From CAZABG01 sp964460985 (lineage in GTDB: Bacteria > Chlamydiota > Chlamydiia > Chlamydiales > Parachlamydiaceae): 64,000 nucleotides of DNA. Below the pieces are notes generated by a model. It worked only from the letters and a program-made list of their open reading frames with translations, did not search any database and was not told the origin of the DNA. The stretch lies in assembly GCA_964460985.1 (NCBI GenBank), contig CAYWQX010000006.1, positions 1 to 64,000 of the forward strand, given 5' to 3'. The translations under genes were made by a program, and so were the position numbers. Positions 9,387 through 18,572 of the stretch are shown piece by piece; the stretch's first letter is position 1, and every line of letters starts with the position of its first letter.

Positions 9387-10373
9387 ATGAAAGGCATTCT
9401 TCTTGTCAATTTAGGAACCCCCGATTCACCAGGCAAAAGGGACGTTTTCAAATATTTAATTGAATTTTTGACGGACGGCAGGGTAATAGACATTTCCTGG
9501 CTTAAAAGGCAGCTCTTAGTAAGAGGTATTATTGTCCCATTTAGATACAAAGAATCGGCTAAAAACTATCAAGCGGTCTGGACAGAAAAAGGCTCTCCGT
9601 TGCTGCTGCACACCGCCACTCTTCGAGATAAGGTGCAAGAGTTAGCCGGGGAGGGGGTGCAGGTTGAAATGGCCATGCGCTATCAAAATCCAAACCTTGA
9701 ATCGGGTCTGGAAAAGCTAAAACATTGCGACAAGATTACCATTATTCCACTATTTCCCCAGTATGCTTCTGCAACGACCGGCTCGATTCATGAAAAAGTG
9801 ATGCAAATTGTTCAAAAGTGGGAAGCGATCCCGGAATTAAGTTTTGTGAATAATTTTTACAAGCATCCCTTGTTAATTCAAGCCTTTGAGGAGCAAGCGA
9901 AGAGGTTTGATGTCAAAAAATATGATCACATCTTATTCAGCTTTCATGGACTTCCGGTAAGGCAGCTCATTAAGTGTCATGTTTTTTGCCAAAGTAAATT
10001 GGATTGCTGCGATACCCTGCAAGACAACAACAAAAACTGCTACGCCGCTCAATGTCATCAAACAGCGAAACTCATCGCCAGACAACTAGGCATAAAAAAC
10101 TATCATATTACTTTTCAGTCCCGTCTTGGAAAAGATCCTTGGATTGAGCCTTATACGATTGATGTCATTAACAGGTTAGCTGAGGAAGGGGCTAAAAAAC
10201 TGCTCGTTTTCTGCCCCGCCTTTGTGAGCGACTGTTTAGAGACCATCCATGAAATCGGGGTAGAGTATGCTCATGAATTTAAGCTGAAAGGGGGAGAGAA
10301 GCTGGATCTTGTCCCGTCCTTAAATGGCTCTGACACTTTCGCTGAGTTAATCGTAGAATTGAGTCAAAAGTAA
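9387..10373 (+). CDS. hemH: Ferrochelatase
   Basis: HemH inserts ferrous iron into protoporphyrin IX (or coproporphyrin in some lineages), the last step of haem synthesis. At 328 residues it has the normal length for the family. The opening 'GILLVNLGTPDSP' is diagnostic. The metal-binding/catalytic His lies in 'FSFHGLP' (His187) and the conserved acidic site in 'CPAFVSDCLETIHEIG'. The Cys-rich stretch around residues 197-223 (several Cys including 'LDCCD') could ligate a 2Fe-2S cluster or another metal, but that is unproven. It stands alone, divergent from the 389-residue gene, and is followed 18 bases later by a small membrane protein gene. Confidence 0.95.
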   Translation: MKGILLVNLGTPDSPGKRDVFKYLIEFLTDGRVIDISWLKRQLLVRGIIVPFRYKESAKNYQAVWTEKGSPLLLHTATLRDKVQELAGEGVQVEMAMRYQNPNLESGLEKLKHCDKITIIPLFPQYASATTGSIHEKVMQIVQKWEAIPELSFVNNFYKHPLLIQAFEEQAKRFDVKKYDHILFSFHGLPVRQLIKCHVFCQSKLDCCDTLQDNNKNCYAAQCHQTAKLIARQLGIKNYHITFQSRLGKDPWIEPYTIDVINRLAEEGAKKLLVFCPAFVSDCLETIHEIGVEYAHEFKLKGGEKLDLVPSLNGSDTFAELIVELSQK

Positions 10374-10391
10374 AAATAAAGGAGCTCATTC

Positions 10392-10754
10392 ATGTCATTA
10401 AGCATTCATGATCACCCTTCTATTCAAACGATGTTTGATTTTCAAAGAAATTTAAGCCGTTTGCAAGCAATTCCCGTCATGGGTTTTGTGGTTGTCTCGC
10501 CGGTTAAGGCGGTATTTGGAATCGCTCAAATGGTTTTAGGTGTGGCGCTCGTAATCATCGGTTGTGTGGGGCACTTACTCACGTTGGGTCAAACAGACTG
10601 TATTCCGAAGTTAATCGATATTTCAGCGCAGCATGTGCTTATCGGAGGCTTTGCAACGGGTTATGCAATTGCCAACATAACAACGTTTGGTCTTTTGAGT
10701 ATTCTGATTGAAGGGGTATGTGAGCCCAAGAATCGAAATTCTCGATGTTACTGA
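10392..10754 (+). CDS. Small membrane protein, Inc-like
   Basis: The protein has 120 residues with two or three hydrophobic segments (about 28-65 and 80-105), the first rich in Val/Gly/Ile. The bilobed hydrophobic layout is the pattern used to recognise chlamydial inclusion-membrane (Inc) proteins, which are delivered by type III secretion. No sequence family is recognised. An AAAGGAG ribosome binding site lies 7 bases before the ATG. It is convergent with the T3SS chaperone gene, with a 12-base gap. Confidence 0.6.
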   Translation: MSLSIHDHPSIQTMFDFQRNLSRLQAIPVMGFVVVSPVKAVFGIAQMVLGVALVIIGCVGHLLTLGQTDCIPKLIDISAQHVLIGGFATGYAIANITTFGLLSILIEGVCEPKNRNSRCY

Positions 10755-10766
10755 AATTGCGATGGT

Positions 10767-11228
10767 TCATAATCCAAACATGCCGGTGCCTGAACGGCGT
10801 GTTGAGCCGGTTGTTCCTTGAGGCACTTCACCGTGGGTGATGGCCTCTTTCCATTGGGCCGCTTTCTCGGTAAAAGGGGTGTAGACGCTCGCCAGCTTTT
10901 CTCCGTTGATGTCTTTAACAGGTATTTGCTCCAGGAGGACTAACTGGTCGGCTTTTTTAGAGTAGGCGAAGGTGCCATTTCTGGGGTGAGGTTGATTATT
11001 CACCCGTAAAGCCTCTTTGAAAACGGTCTCCCGGTATCTTCCGGGCGGGATAAAACCGATGTTCGAAACGAGGACGACGAAGTTTCCTGTTTTATCAAGT
11101 TCGATTTGAATGGCAGGGCCGTCGTTAGGAAGTTGGATGAGGCAAGCCTGATTTTTATCAGGGTGTAAATCGAGGCCGATCACTTTGCCAAACTCATTCA
11201 TGATAGACTCAAAGAGGTCCATGACCAT
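10767..11228 (-). CDS. scc1: Type III secretion chaperone (SycE/CesT family, Scc1-like)
   Basis: At 153 residues it fits the class I T3SS chaperone pattern: an N-terminal helix ('LFESIMNEFGKVIG'), central beta strands and a C-terminal helix. It directly follows copN with a 3-base gap and a GGAGG ribosome binding site inside the end of copN. In Chlamydia, CT088 (Scc1) occupies this same place. Scc1 with a partner chaperone binds the N-terminus of CopN, so co-expression with CopN makes functional sense. The C-terminal Gly/Thr-rich tail (about 15 residues) lies beyond the usual chaperone core. Assignment relies on position as much as on sequence. Confidence 0.75.
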   Translation of the reverse strand: MVMDLFESIMNEFGKVIGLDLHPDKNQACLIQLPNDGPAIQIELDKTGNFVVLVSNIGFIPPGRYRETVFKEALRVNNQPHPRNGTFAYSKKADQLVLLEQIPVKDINGEKLASVYTPFTEKAAQWKEAITHGEVPQGTTGSTRRSGTGMFGL

Positions 11229-11231
11229 GAC

Positions 11232-12458
11232 TTATTCCTCCTCCTCAGCGCTTTTTAAAGTGTCGGTCGGCGATTCATCATCGTCTTGCTCCTCTTCGCC
11301 GTCCTCTTCATTCTCCTCTTCATCCAGTTCATCTTCGAGATCTTCTAAAGCTTCTAGGATGGCAAGATAAAGATCGTCACGGTGTTGCAACGATCTATAG
11401 ATTTGATTCATCGCGACTTCACGAATAGCGTCTCTAAATTGGCTAAGAGCTATAATTTTGGCCATGAGCCATTTTTCTATACCTAGTTTAACCGCCCGCT
11501 CTTTCACTTTATCGGCAGAAGGGTAGCGCTCGGCGACAAGAGACATAAATTGTTTTGAGAGAGTTTCAAAATTGAGCTCTTGTGGAACATCGATGCCGCT
11601 CTTGCTAAACATGGAGTTGACAAGCCGCATTCTTCCTCTGAAGAAACGGTAGATGCCCAAGATCGCTTGTAGCGATCTGACTTCGGTAATAAGGCGGTGA
11701 AGCTGTCCCGGCTCAATCGAGGGCCCTTTGGCTTTCATGTCGGCGCCCATCGAATGAAGAAGGAAGTCAGTGACTTTTTTGAGGTCCTTGAAAGCGTATT
11801 GACGAGCGAGCTCGTCGAAGAGAGTGGTTGAATCGCGAGGATTTCCGGTAATGTCTCGGTAAAGGTCTCGAAGTTGGGTGGGAGTGCCGAGCCCTTTTTC
11901 GGAGGCGGCTCTGGCTTGGTTGCCGACGTTTCGTCCGGCGGCGATCTCTCTTCCTTTTTCCTGGTTGAGCTCGTCTTTGGCTTGCTGGATTTGGAGGTGT
12001 AGCTCCCCTTCGCTTGTTTCAAGCAAAAATTCAAGCGCTTCATCGGCAAGCGCCGGATCTTGATAGAATTCTTGCAGTTTTTTAAGGATTTCATCTTTAG
12101 AGTCGCCCGGTTTGATGTATTGGCGAAGGAGCGTGAGGACGGAGGCTTTTAACTCAGGATTTCGTCTCTGGAATTGGTCGGCCTGATCTTTGATTTGCTC
12201 AATAGGCATAAGACGGTCGGCTTTTTCGCCGGACTGCAGCATTTTTTGGACGCGTGTCTTAGGGGATTCGATTTTTTTTTGCCGTGTAAGAGCGCTTCTT
12301 GAAAAAGGGTTGATGGCCTCTTCAAGCTGGTTTTTTAAACTCTCGCGAGACGTCTGCTGCTCTGCGCGGAGCTCCTGCATCTCATCTTGAGCGGTCTCCT
12401 GCATGGCAGCGAGAGTTTTATTTTCTAAAGGCCTATTTCCACCTGTAACAAACGACAT
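11232..12458 (-). CDS. copN: T3SS gatekeeper CopN (SctW / LcrE-YopN family)
   Basis: The 408-residue protein belongs to the HrpJ/YopN-TyeA gatekeeper family, which plugs the T3SS until contact and sets secretion order. In Chlamydia CopN is itself secreted and binds tubulin. Residues 1-80 are disordered and rich in Gln, Glu and Ser, suitable for the secretion signal and chaperone-binding site. Helical X-bundle repeats follow from about 90 to 370. The C-terminus is extremely acidic (Asp/Glu runs over about 35 residues), which is longer and more acidic than I would expect for Chlamydia CopN. Gene order sctU-sctV-copN-chaperone supports the call. Confidence 0.85.
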   Translation of the reverse strand: MSFVTGGNRPLENKTLAAMQETAQDEMQELRAEQQTSRESLKNQLEEAINPFSRSALTRQKKIESPKTRVQKMLQSGEKADRLMPIEQIKDQADQFQRRNPELKASVLTLLRQYIKPGDSKDEILKKLQEFYQDPALADEALEFLLETSEGELHLQIQQAKDELNQEKGREIAAGRNVGNQARAASEKGLGTPTQLRDLYRDITGNPRDSTTLFDELARQYAFKDLKKVTDFLLHSMGADMKAKGPSIEPGQLHRLITEVRSLQAILGIYRFFRGRMRLVNSMFSKSGIDVPQELNFETLSKQFMSLVAERYPSADKVKERAVKLGIEKWLMAKIIALSQFRDAIREVAMNQIYRSLQHRDDLYLAILEALEDLEDELDEEENEEDGEEEQDDDESPTDTLKSAEEEE

Positions 12459-12485
12459 GCCGGCTTAGCACCTCATGTTGAAAAA

Positions 12486-14645
12486 TTACGAGATCTGGAT
12501 TCTCCCTAAAGGCTGGATACGGATCTCGGGCACAATTTCTTGGTATGAGACCACGGAGATATCGGTAAATTCCATTTCGATAAGCTTCCTTACAAATCGT
12601 CTCACATCGATCGCCGTAAGGATGACGGGGGGCTGTCCTCCGGGCGGAGGGGGAGCTACGGTGTTTCGAACCGATTGAAGAATCAGTTGCACCGAGTCGG
12701 GGTCAAGGGCCAGGTAAGAGCCTGCCGAAGTTTGTTTGATCGCACCCCTCACCAAGTCTTCAATTTCAGGGTCTAAAATATAGACGGAAAGGACAGTCTG
12801 ACCTTGCGAGTATTTGTAGCTGATATATCTCTTTAAAGAGGATCTCACATACTCGGTCAAAAGAACGGTATCTTTTTCGGTTTGCGCCCACTCGCTCAAA
12901 GCTTCGAGGATGGTCCTTAAATCTTTAATCGAGACCTGCTCTTGAATCAGACGTTTGAAGATATCGGTCATCTTTTGAAGGGGGATTAAACGGGTGACCT
13001 CTTTCACAAGATCGGGGAACGATTTTTCAACGAATTCGATCATCGATTTCACTTCCTGGATACCTACAAACTCATTGGCATAGTGTCTAAAGAAGTAAGA
13101 GAGGTGAAGAATGATCACTTCCAAGTTGTTCCAGTATTTAATGCCGGCCTTTTCAAGAAGGTCTTTGTATTTTATATCGACCCACACCGAGGGCATGCCG
13201 AGCGAGTTTTTATACGTGGAGTAGGGAAGGTTATAGCGTCTGAGGTTTTCTTCCGACTCATTGGTCAAAACCTGATTTTCAAGGATTTTACCGCGTACGA
13301 TCGGCACTTCATTCAAGTGAATGGAGTATTCATCCTTATCGAGGATAGGGGAGTCGGTTCGAACGTGCACCCCGGGGAATCTGACGCCAAGATCAGAGTA
13401 AAGCGCTTGTCTCATACGGGGAATCATCTGATCGATGAAGCCTTGGCCCTTGGGCTGCTTTTGAATCTCTTGTGAAATCCCTTTACCGCATTCGAGTACC
13501 ACCGGCAAGGTGAGAGCGTAGCTATCAATGCCCCCACCGGATATAACTTTATGCCCTTTCACGGAGGTTTCAACGGATTCAGAGCTTCCCCCTGCAGCAG
13601 ATGAGATGGTCGATCCCGGGACAGAAACTGCTTCTGTAGACCAAAGCGCATAGCCAAAGAGTCCAAGAAGGGCGGCCAAGATCATAAAGGGAGGGGTGGG
13701 GAATCCTGGGATTAACCCCATCCCGAGCAAGAAGCCTGCAGCGATCATTAAAGCTTTGGGCTGCTTTAAAACTTGTCCTGAGATTTCGGAGCCTAAATTG
13801 GTGTCGCCCGTATCACTTGTGACGCGGGTAGTTACGATACCGGCCGTAATCGATATCAGTAGGGCAGGAATTTGCGACACGAGACCATCCCCGATGGATA
13901 AAAGGGAGTAGACTCTCGCCGAGTCGCCGGCTGTCATTCCTTGAAGAGACATCCCGATAATAATACCCCCGATAATGTTAATGAGGGTAATCACGATCCC
14001 TGCGATCGCGTCCCCTTTAACGAATTTCATCGCCCCATCCATCGCCCCGTAGAGTTGGCTCTCTTTTTGTATGGCAAGACGTTTTTCACGGGCTTGGTTC
14101 GAATCGATGATGCCGGCTCTTAAATCGGCGTCAATACTCATCTGTTTACCAGGCATCGCATCCAAAGTGAAGCGGGCTGCGACCTCGGCCACCCTTTCAG
14201 CCCCTTTGGTAATAACGATAAAGTTAACAAGGGTGATGATTAAGAAGATAACGCCCCCGACCACGAAGTTACCTCCCACCACAAAGTCGCCGAACTGCTG
14301 GATGATATCCCCGGCATAGGCGTTCAAAAGAATCTGACGGGTGGAGGCGATGTTAATCCCAAGTCGGTATAGGGTGGTTATCAAAAGAAGAGAGGGGAAA
14401 ATCGAGAGGTTGACCGCGCTCGGAATATAGAGAGACACCATGAGAAGTGCAACCGAGATAGCCAGGTTTAGTGCAATCAAATAGTCGATGACATGAGGGT
14501 TTAGAGGCAGGATGATCATCGCCAAAATCATGATGATCAAAAGAGCCAAAGCTAAATCTGAGGAACGGGAAATGTTACCAAGGGATCTCTCACCCCCAAG
14601 GCGTGCCGTTATTCCATCCAGGATACGCCTGATCGCAGCTATCAT
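12486..14645 (-). CDS. sctV: T3SS export gate protein SctV (CdsV/LcrD/FlhA family)
   Basis: SctV forms the nonameric export gate ring of the type III secretion system in the inner membrane. The 719 residues split into about eight N-terminal transmembrane helices (residues 25-335) and a cytoplasmic domain. The loop containing the FHIPEP-like signature is recognisable around 'VNFIVITKGAERVAEVAARFTLDAMPGKQM'. The C-terminal half ('LRTILEALSEWAQ', 'VRFVRKLIEMEF') is the SctV ring domain that receives chaperone-effector complexes. It sits between sctU (17 bases upstream) and copN (27 bases downstream) in one operon. Length and motifs are complete. Confidence 0.95.
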   Translation of the reverse strand: MIAAIRRILDGITARLGGERSLGNISRSSDLALALLIIMILAMIILPLNPHVIDYLIALNLAISVALLMVSLYIPSAVNLSIFPSLLLITTLYRLGINIASTRQILLNAYAGDIIQQFGDFVVGGNFVVGGVIFLIITLVNFIVITKGAERVAEVAARFTLDAMPGKQMSIDADLRAGIIDSNQAREKRLAIQKESQLYGAMDGAMKFVKGDAIAGIVITLINIIGGIIIGMSLQGMTAGDSARVYSLLSIGDGLVSQIPALLISITAGIVTTRVTSDTGDTNLGSEISGQVLKQPKALMIAAGFLLGMGLIPGFPTPPFMILAALLGLFGYALWSTEAVSVPGSTISSAAGGSSESVETSVKGHKVISGGGIDSYALTLPVVLECGKGISQEIQKQPKGQGFIDQMIPRMRQALYSDLGVRFPGVHVRTDSPILDKDEYSIHLNEVPIVRGKILENQVLTNESEENLRRYNLPYSTYKNSLGMPSVWVDIKYKDLLEKAGIKYWNNLEVIILHLSYFFRHYANEFVGIQEVKSMIEFVEKSFPDLVKEVTRLIPLQKMTDIFKRLIQEQVSIKDLRTILEALSEWAQTEKDTVLLTEYVRSSLKRYISYKYSQGQTVLSVYILDPEIEDLVRGAIKQTSAGSYLALDPDSVQLILQSVRNTVAPPPPGGQPPVILTAIDVRRFVRKLIEMEFTDISVVSYQEIVPEIRIQPLGRIQIS

Positions 14646-14662
14646 TTTTAGTCACCCTTTCA

Positions 14663-15742
14663 TTAGATTTGAGCTTCTGCTTTATACTCGTGTTCAAGTT
14701 CCGTGCCAAGTTTGTTTAACCACTGTAAAATCTCTGCGACCGCAGGGTAGGTTTCTTCCGGAACATACTCCCAGACATCCCCGTCTTCCCAGAGTTTATG
14801 GGCTAATTTGATATTGCGAACAACCGGGATCCCGTAGTCTCCCGCTAATTTTATCATGTGTTGAGCTAAATGGTCCTGCCCCATTGCAACAATATAAGGG
14901 GCTGCGTCCAGTTCAGGCCGGTAGCCGATGGCGATCGCTAAGTGCGTTGGGTTGGCAACCACAGCGCTCGCCCGTTTGATCGTTCCAGAAGGACCCTCTT
15001 GGAATGCGATCTCCTGGGCAAGTTGTTTTCTTTTACCTTTAATGTGGGGATCGCCTTCCGTATTTTTATACTCTTGTTTGACTTCGAATTTCTCCATCTT
15101 CATCTCTTTTCCGAAGTCGTATTTCTGATACGCAAAATCAAAGACGGCAACGGCAATAAAAAATAACCCAACCTTGATTAGAACTTCCATAGTAAATGCA
15201 TTAAATACCAAAAGGGCGGAGGACATCGGCATTTTGGCGGTTTGAATCAGTACCGGGATGGAGTTCCACATGACGTCGTAAATAATATAGGCTGCAATCG
15301 ATATTTTTAAGATCGACTTGATCAGCTCGACTAGCGTTTTAAGTTTAAATTTCGCCTTCAGGTTTTGAATAGGGTCGAATTTTTTGGGATCGAATTTAAA
15401 CACTTCAACGGCGAAAACAGGCCCTACGACTAAAAAGTTCACCAGCACTCCGACCACGGTTACGATTGCCATTATCGGAATAGAGGCGTAAAAAATGGCT
15501 AGAATCGATTCATAAAAAATCGCCTGGATCGACTGATCGAGGTTGCCGGAGGCGATTTTATTGAAGGTGGCGATTAAAAAGTCGCCCATGTAGTGATAAA
15601 GATAGTTGGCAAGGCCGAGCGTGACTGCAATCGAAACAATAAAAGTAAACGCAGAAGGAAGGTCTTGGCTTTTTGCCACCTGACCTTTCTTGCGAGCATC
15701 CCTAAGTTTCTTAGGGGTGGCCTTTTCGGTTTTTTCGGCCAT
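14663..15742 (-). CDS. sctU: T3SS switch protein SctU (CdsU/YscU family)
   Basis: SctU is the autoprotease that switches substrate specificity of the type III apparatus. The 359-residue protein has four transmembrane helices between residues 30 and 205 and a cytoplasmic domain with the self-cleaving NPTH motif intact (Asn264-Pro265-Thr266-His267, in 'VVANPTHLAIAIGY'). The basic N-terminus 'KTEKATPKKLRDARKKGQV' is typical. It is the first gene of the minus-strand operon sctU-sctV-copN-chaperone and is divergent from ychF across 116 bases. Confidence 0.95.
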   Translation of the reverse strand: MAEKTEKATPKKLRDARKKGQVAKSQDLPSAFTFIVSIAVTLGLANYLYHYMGDFLIATFNKIASGNLDQSIQAIFYESILAIFYASIPIMAIVTVVGVLVNFLVVGPVFAVEVFKFDPKKFDPIQNLKAKFKLKTLVELIKSILKISIAAYIIYDVMWNSIPVLIQTAKMPMSSALLVFNAFTMEVLIKVGLFFIAVAVFDFAYQKYDFGKEMKMEKFEVKQEYKNTEGDPHIKGKRKQLAQEIAFQEGPSGTIKRASAVVANPTHLAIAIGYRPELDAAPYIVAMGQDHLAQHMIKLAGDYGIPVVRNIKLAHKLWEDGDVWEYVPEETYPAVAEILQWLNKLGTELEHEYKAEAQI

Positions 15743-15826
15743 AAGTTATTTTTCACCCTTGTATAACTTAATTATAAACTCTCTCGCCTAGATAAGCAAG
15801 ATGCTCGGGAAAAATAGCTTGCGCCT

Positions 15827-15841
15827 TAGCCTATTAGGCTA
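15827..15841. promoter_or_regulatory. Palindrome in the sctU/ychF divergent region
   Basis: A perfect 7-bp inverted repeat with one central base (TAGCCTA-T-TAGGCTA) lies 17 bases upstream of the ychF ATG, in the 116-base region shared with the T3SS operon. It could be an operator or part of the ychF 5' UTR. Function not shown. Confidence 0.35.
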
Positions 15842-15858
15842 TTATACTTCAAGGCCTT

Positions 15859-16956
15859 ATGAGTAGTTTATCCTGCGGTATAGTCGGCCTTCCCAATGTC
15901 GGAAAATCGACCCTTTTTAGCGCTTTGACAGCCATTCAAGCCGAAGCTGCCAATTATCCCTTCTGCACTATCGAACCGAATGTGGGCCGGGTATTAGTGA
16001 ACGATCCTAGGCTGGAAGTGTTATCCAAACAGTCCCATAGCCAAAAAATCGTCCCTGCCATCATGGAATTTGTCGATATTGCAGGCCTTGTTAAAGGGGC
16101 TTCTCAAGGGGAGGGGCTCGGCAATAAATTTTTGATTAATATTGGCGAAACCGACGCGATTTTGCATGTCGTTCGCTGCTTTGATTCAACCGATATTATC
16201 CACGTGAGCGGAAGAGTCGATCCGATCCAGGATATCGAAGTGATTAATCTTGAGCTCATTATCTCCGATCTTCAGAAGGTGCAAAATGCGCTCCCTCGTC
16301 TTGAAAAAGCCAATAAAGGCAAAAAAGAGGCGGAGACAGCGATTAGCACTTTAAAAAAAGCAGAAGCCCATTTAAACGAAAGCAGACCCCTTAGAACGCT
16401 AGAGCTTACACCTGAAGAAAAAGAGTCGATTAGGACATATAATTTCCTGACATCTAAAAAAGTGCTTTATGCTTGCAACGTATCTGACAACGATCTTCCC
16501 TTGATGGAAAACGAGTATGTCAAAAGAGTGCGCGAATATGCGAAAAAAGAGGGCAATCAAGCGATTCCGATTTGTGCGAAACTAGAAGCTGAAATCTCGC
16601 AGCTCGATCCGGCCGACAGGCAAGCCTTTTTGAAAGAGCTTGGACTTGAGATGTCCGGTCTTGATCGATTGATCAAAGCCTCTTTTGAAATGCTTGGATT
16701 AATTACATTCATCACAACCGGCGAAATTGAAACTAGAGCTTGGACGATTCAAAAAGGAATGAGCGCACAGGAAGCGGCGGGCAAAATCCATACCGATATT
16801 GCCAAAGGGTTTATCCGTGCCGAAGTGGTCTCTTTTGAAGATATGATCAAATATAACGGACGGGTGAAGGCAAGAGAAGCCGGCAGAGCCAGATCTGAGG
16901 GTAAAGGGTATATCGTCGAAGATGGCGATGTGATCCTTTTCATGCACAATGGATAA
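15859..16956 (+). CDS. ychF: Ribosome-binding GTPase/ATPase YchF (EngD)
   Basis: YchF is a universally conserved Obg-family P-loop NTPase that prefers ATP and associates with ribosomes. The 365-residue length is standard. The P-loop is 'GLPNVGKSTLFSAL' at residues 8-21, switch II 'VDIAGLVKGASQGEGLGN', and the C-terminal TGS-like domain ends with 'GKGYIVEDGDVILFMHN'. In Chlamydia ychF also lies beside the T3SS genes. The next gene starts inside its last 8 bases, so the two are translationally coupled. Confidence 0.96.
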   Translation: MSSLSCGIVGLPNVGKSTLFSALTAIQAEAANYPFCTIEPNVGRVLVNDPRLEVLSKQSHSQKIVPAIMEFVDIAGLVKGASQGEGLGNKFLINIGETDAILHVVRCFDSTDIIHVSGRVDPIQDIEVINLELIISDLQKVQNALPRLEKANKGKKEAETAISTLKKAEAHLNESRPLRTLELTPEEKESIRTYNFLTSKKVLYACNVSDNDLPLMENEYVKRVREYAKKEGNQAIPICAKLEAEISQLDPADRQAFLKELGLEMSGLDRLIKASFEMLGLITFITTGEIETRAWTIQKGMSAQEAAGKIHTDIAKGFIRAEVVSFEDMIKYNGRVKAREAGRARSEGKGYIVEDGDVILFMHNG

Positions 16957-18076
16957 AAAACTTTTTGTAAGCGTTGGATCGGGCCTTGAGCCTCTTTTAA
17001 TGGAAGAGCTCACGGAGCTTGGCTTTTCCCGGATGGAAGCGGGTTTTAGGGGAGTATACGTCCCTTATCAAACAATGCATGACATCTTCAAAATCAATTA
17101 TCAATCGCGAATTGCCTCAAGAGTTTTGCTCCCCCTTTTCGAGTATAAAATCGAATCGGCCAAAGATCTTTACGAAGGGGCTAAGGAATATGCCTGGGAA
17201 GCTTTAATTCCCTATCATCGATCATTTGCGATCGATTTTAGCGTCGATAACAAAGCTTTTAATAATGAACTTTACGCGGCTCAATTGCTAAAAGATGCCC
17301 TTTGCGACCGTATTAAAGATAAAATGGGACGCCGTCCCGATGTCGATGTAAAAACACCCGATGTGCAGCTTCATCTATTTGTTCGCGGTCCGCATGTCAC
17401 GATTAGTTTGGATACCTCTTTGGTTCCTCTTCATAAAAGGGGTTATAGACAGGAAGGGGGAGAGGCCCCTTTGCATGAAAACTTGGCAGCCGCGCTTCTT
17501 AGGCTTGCCAAATATAAGCCGGAAGACATCCTTTTAGATCCCTGCTGCGGATCAGGAACGTTTCTGATCGAAGCGGCTCTCATGAATACCAACACCCCTC
17601 CCGGCTATCTTCGAAAGAAATGGGGTTTTGAGGTGCTGCCGGAATTCAATGTGCAGAAGTGGCTCGATTTTAAAGAGGACTTGAGAGAAAAAATCCGCCC
17701 TTTTGGTCCCGGTCTTTTGATGGGTATCGATATTAACCGCGCAAGGATCGCTGATGCCAGAGGCAACGTAAGAATTGCAGGTCTTGCTAAAATGATCAAA
17801 ATCGATTCAGGCGATCTAAGAAAATATACTCCTAATCCAAAACCTACGCTCATCATCGCCAATCCACCCTATGGAAAACGTTTGGACGATGAGAAAGATT
17901 TGATTCCTCTCTATAGATCGCTTGGCGAATTAATGAAGAGTCAAGCGCCTGCGAGAGGGTTTGTCCTCACCTCATCGCTTCCTCTCTCGAAAGAGATAGG
18001 ACTTAGATCCTCCAAAAAACATATTATAACGCACGGCGGCTCAGAAGCTAGATTTCTTGAGTTTGACCTGTTTTGA
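16949..18076 (+). CDS. THUMP-domain 23S rRNA methyltransferase (RlmL-like)
   Basis: A SAM-dependent RNA methyltransferase of COG0116 type. Residues 1-160 hold the RNA-binding THUMP region. Motif I is 'DPCCGSGTFLIEAAL' near residue 195 and the catalytic motif IV 'ANPPYGKR' near residue 308, a signature of N2-guanine methylation of 23S rRNA (G2445 in E. coli RlmL). At 375 residues it corresponds to the RlmL half of the E. coli RlmKL fusion. It overlaps ychF by 8 bases. Confidence 0.87.
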   Translation: MDKKLFVSVGSGLEPLLMEELTELGFSRMEAGFRGVYVPYQTMHDIFKINYQSRIASRVLLPLFEYKIESAKDLYEGAKEYAWEALIPYHRSFAIDFSVDNKAFNNELYAAQLLKDALCDRIKDKMGRRPDVDVKTPDVQLHLFVRGPHVTISLDTSLVPLHKRGYRQEGGEAPLHENLAAALLRLAKYKPEDILLDPCCGSGTFLIEAALMNTNTPPGYLRKKWGFEVLPEFNVQKWLDFKEDLREKIRPFGPGLLMGIDINRARIADARGNVRIAGLAKMIKIDSGDLRKYTPNPKPTLIIANPPYGKRLDDEKDLIPLYRSLGELMKSQAPARGFVLTSSLPLSKEIGLRSSKKHIITHGGSEARFLEFDLF

Positions 18077-18149
18077 TCGAACTTCAGTTTACTCTAAATA
18101 AAATGGATTGAAAGTCACTAGGCCCTGAAGGTGTTTATTATTAGCTTTG

Positions 18150-18476
18150 CTATCTCTCTAATACAAAAGTGACAGACATATTGCTAAAACCGGTCAGCCT
18201 TGTTTTATATGAGTGCTTTGAGGATGCTCCAATGACATAATCGTTCATAATCAATTGCACCGCTTGTTTAATGCAGGTTTGATCATAAGGCGTCATTTGA
18301 GGTTGTACAAGAAGCTGGAAAATTTTTCTTTCAGTAATTTGCCAGTCGGAGTTTCCCCAAATTGCTTTGAAGATGTTTTTAATTCGATAAATTAGATTCG
18401 TAAAAAAATGGGGGACATACCCTTTGATGTTTTCTAACTCTGCCTTGATCTTTTGGTGGGGGATTGTAACTTTCAT
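18150..18476 (-). CDS. Hypothetical protein, 108 residues
   Basis: Not recognised. It is a small, basic, soluble protein with helical N-terminal two thirds ('FFTNLIYRIKNIFKAIWG') and a C-terminal segment of mixed strands. No clear ribosome binding site precedes the ATG, but the frame is undisturbed and no other gene competes for the space. It lies divergent from the Inc-like gene at 18573. Confidence 0.45.
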   Translation of the reverse strand: MKVTIPHQKIKAELENIKGYVPHFFTNLIYRIKNIFKAIWGNSDWQITERKIFQLLVQPQMTPYDQTCIKQAVQLIMNDYVIGASSKHSYKTRLTGFSNMSVTFVLER

Positions 18477-18572
18477 GCCAGAATTATAAAACTGGTGAAT
18501 AAAGATTAGATTAAGAAAATTGACAAACTCCTTTTAAAGATGCATGGTGTTTTTTTAAAAAAGGAGACAGTT

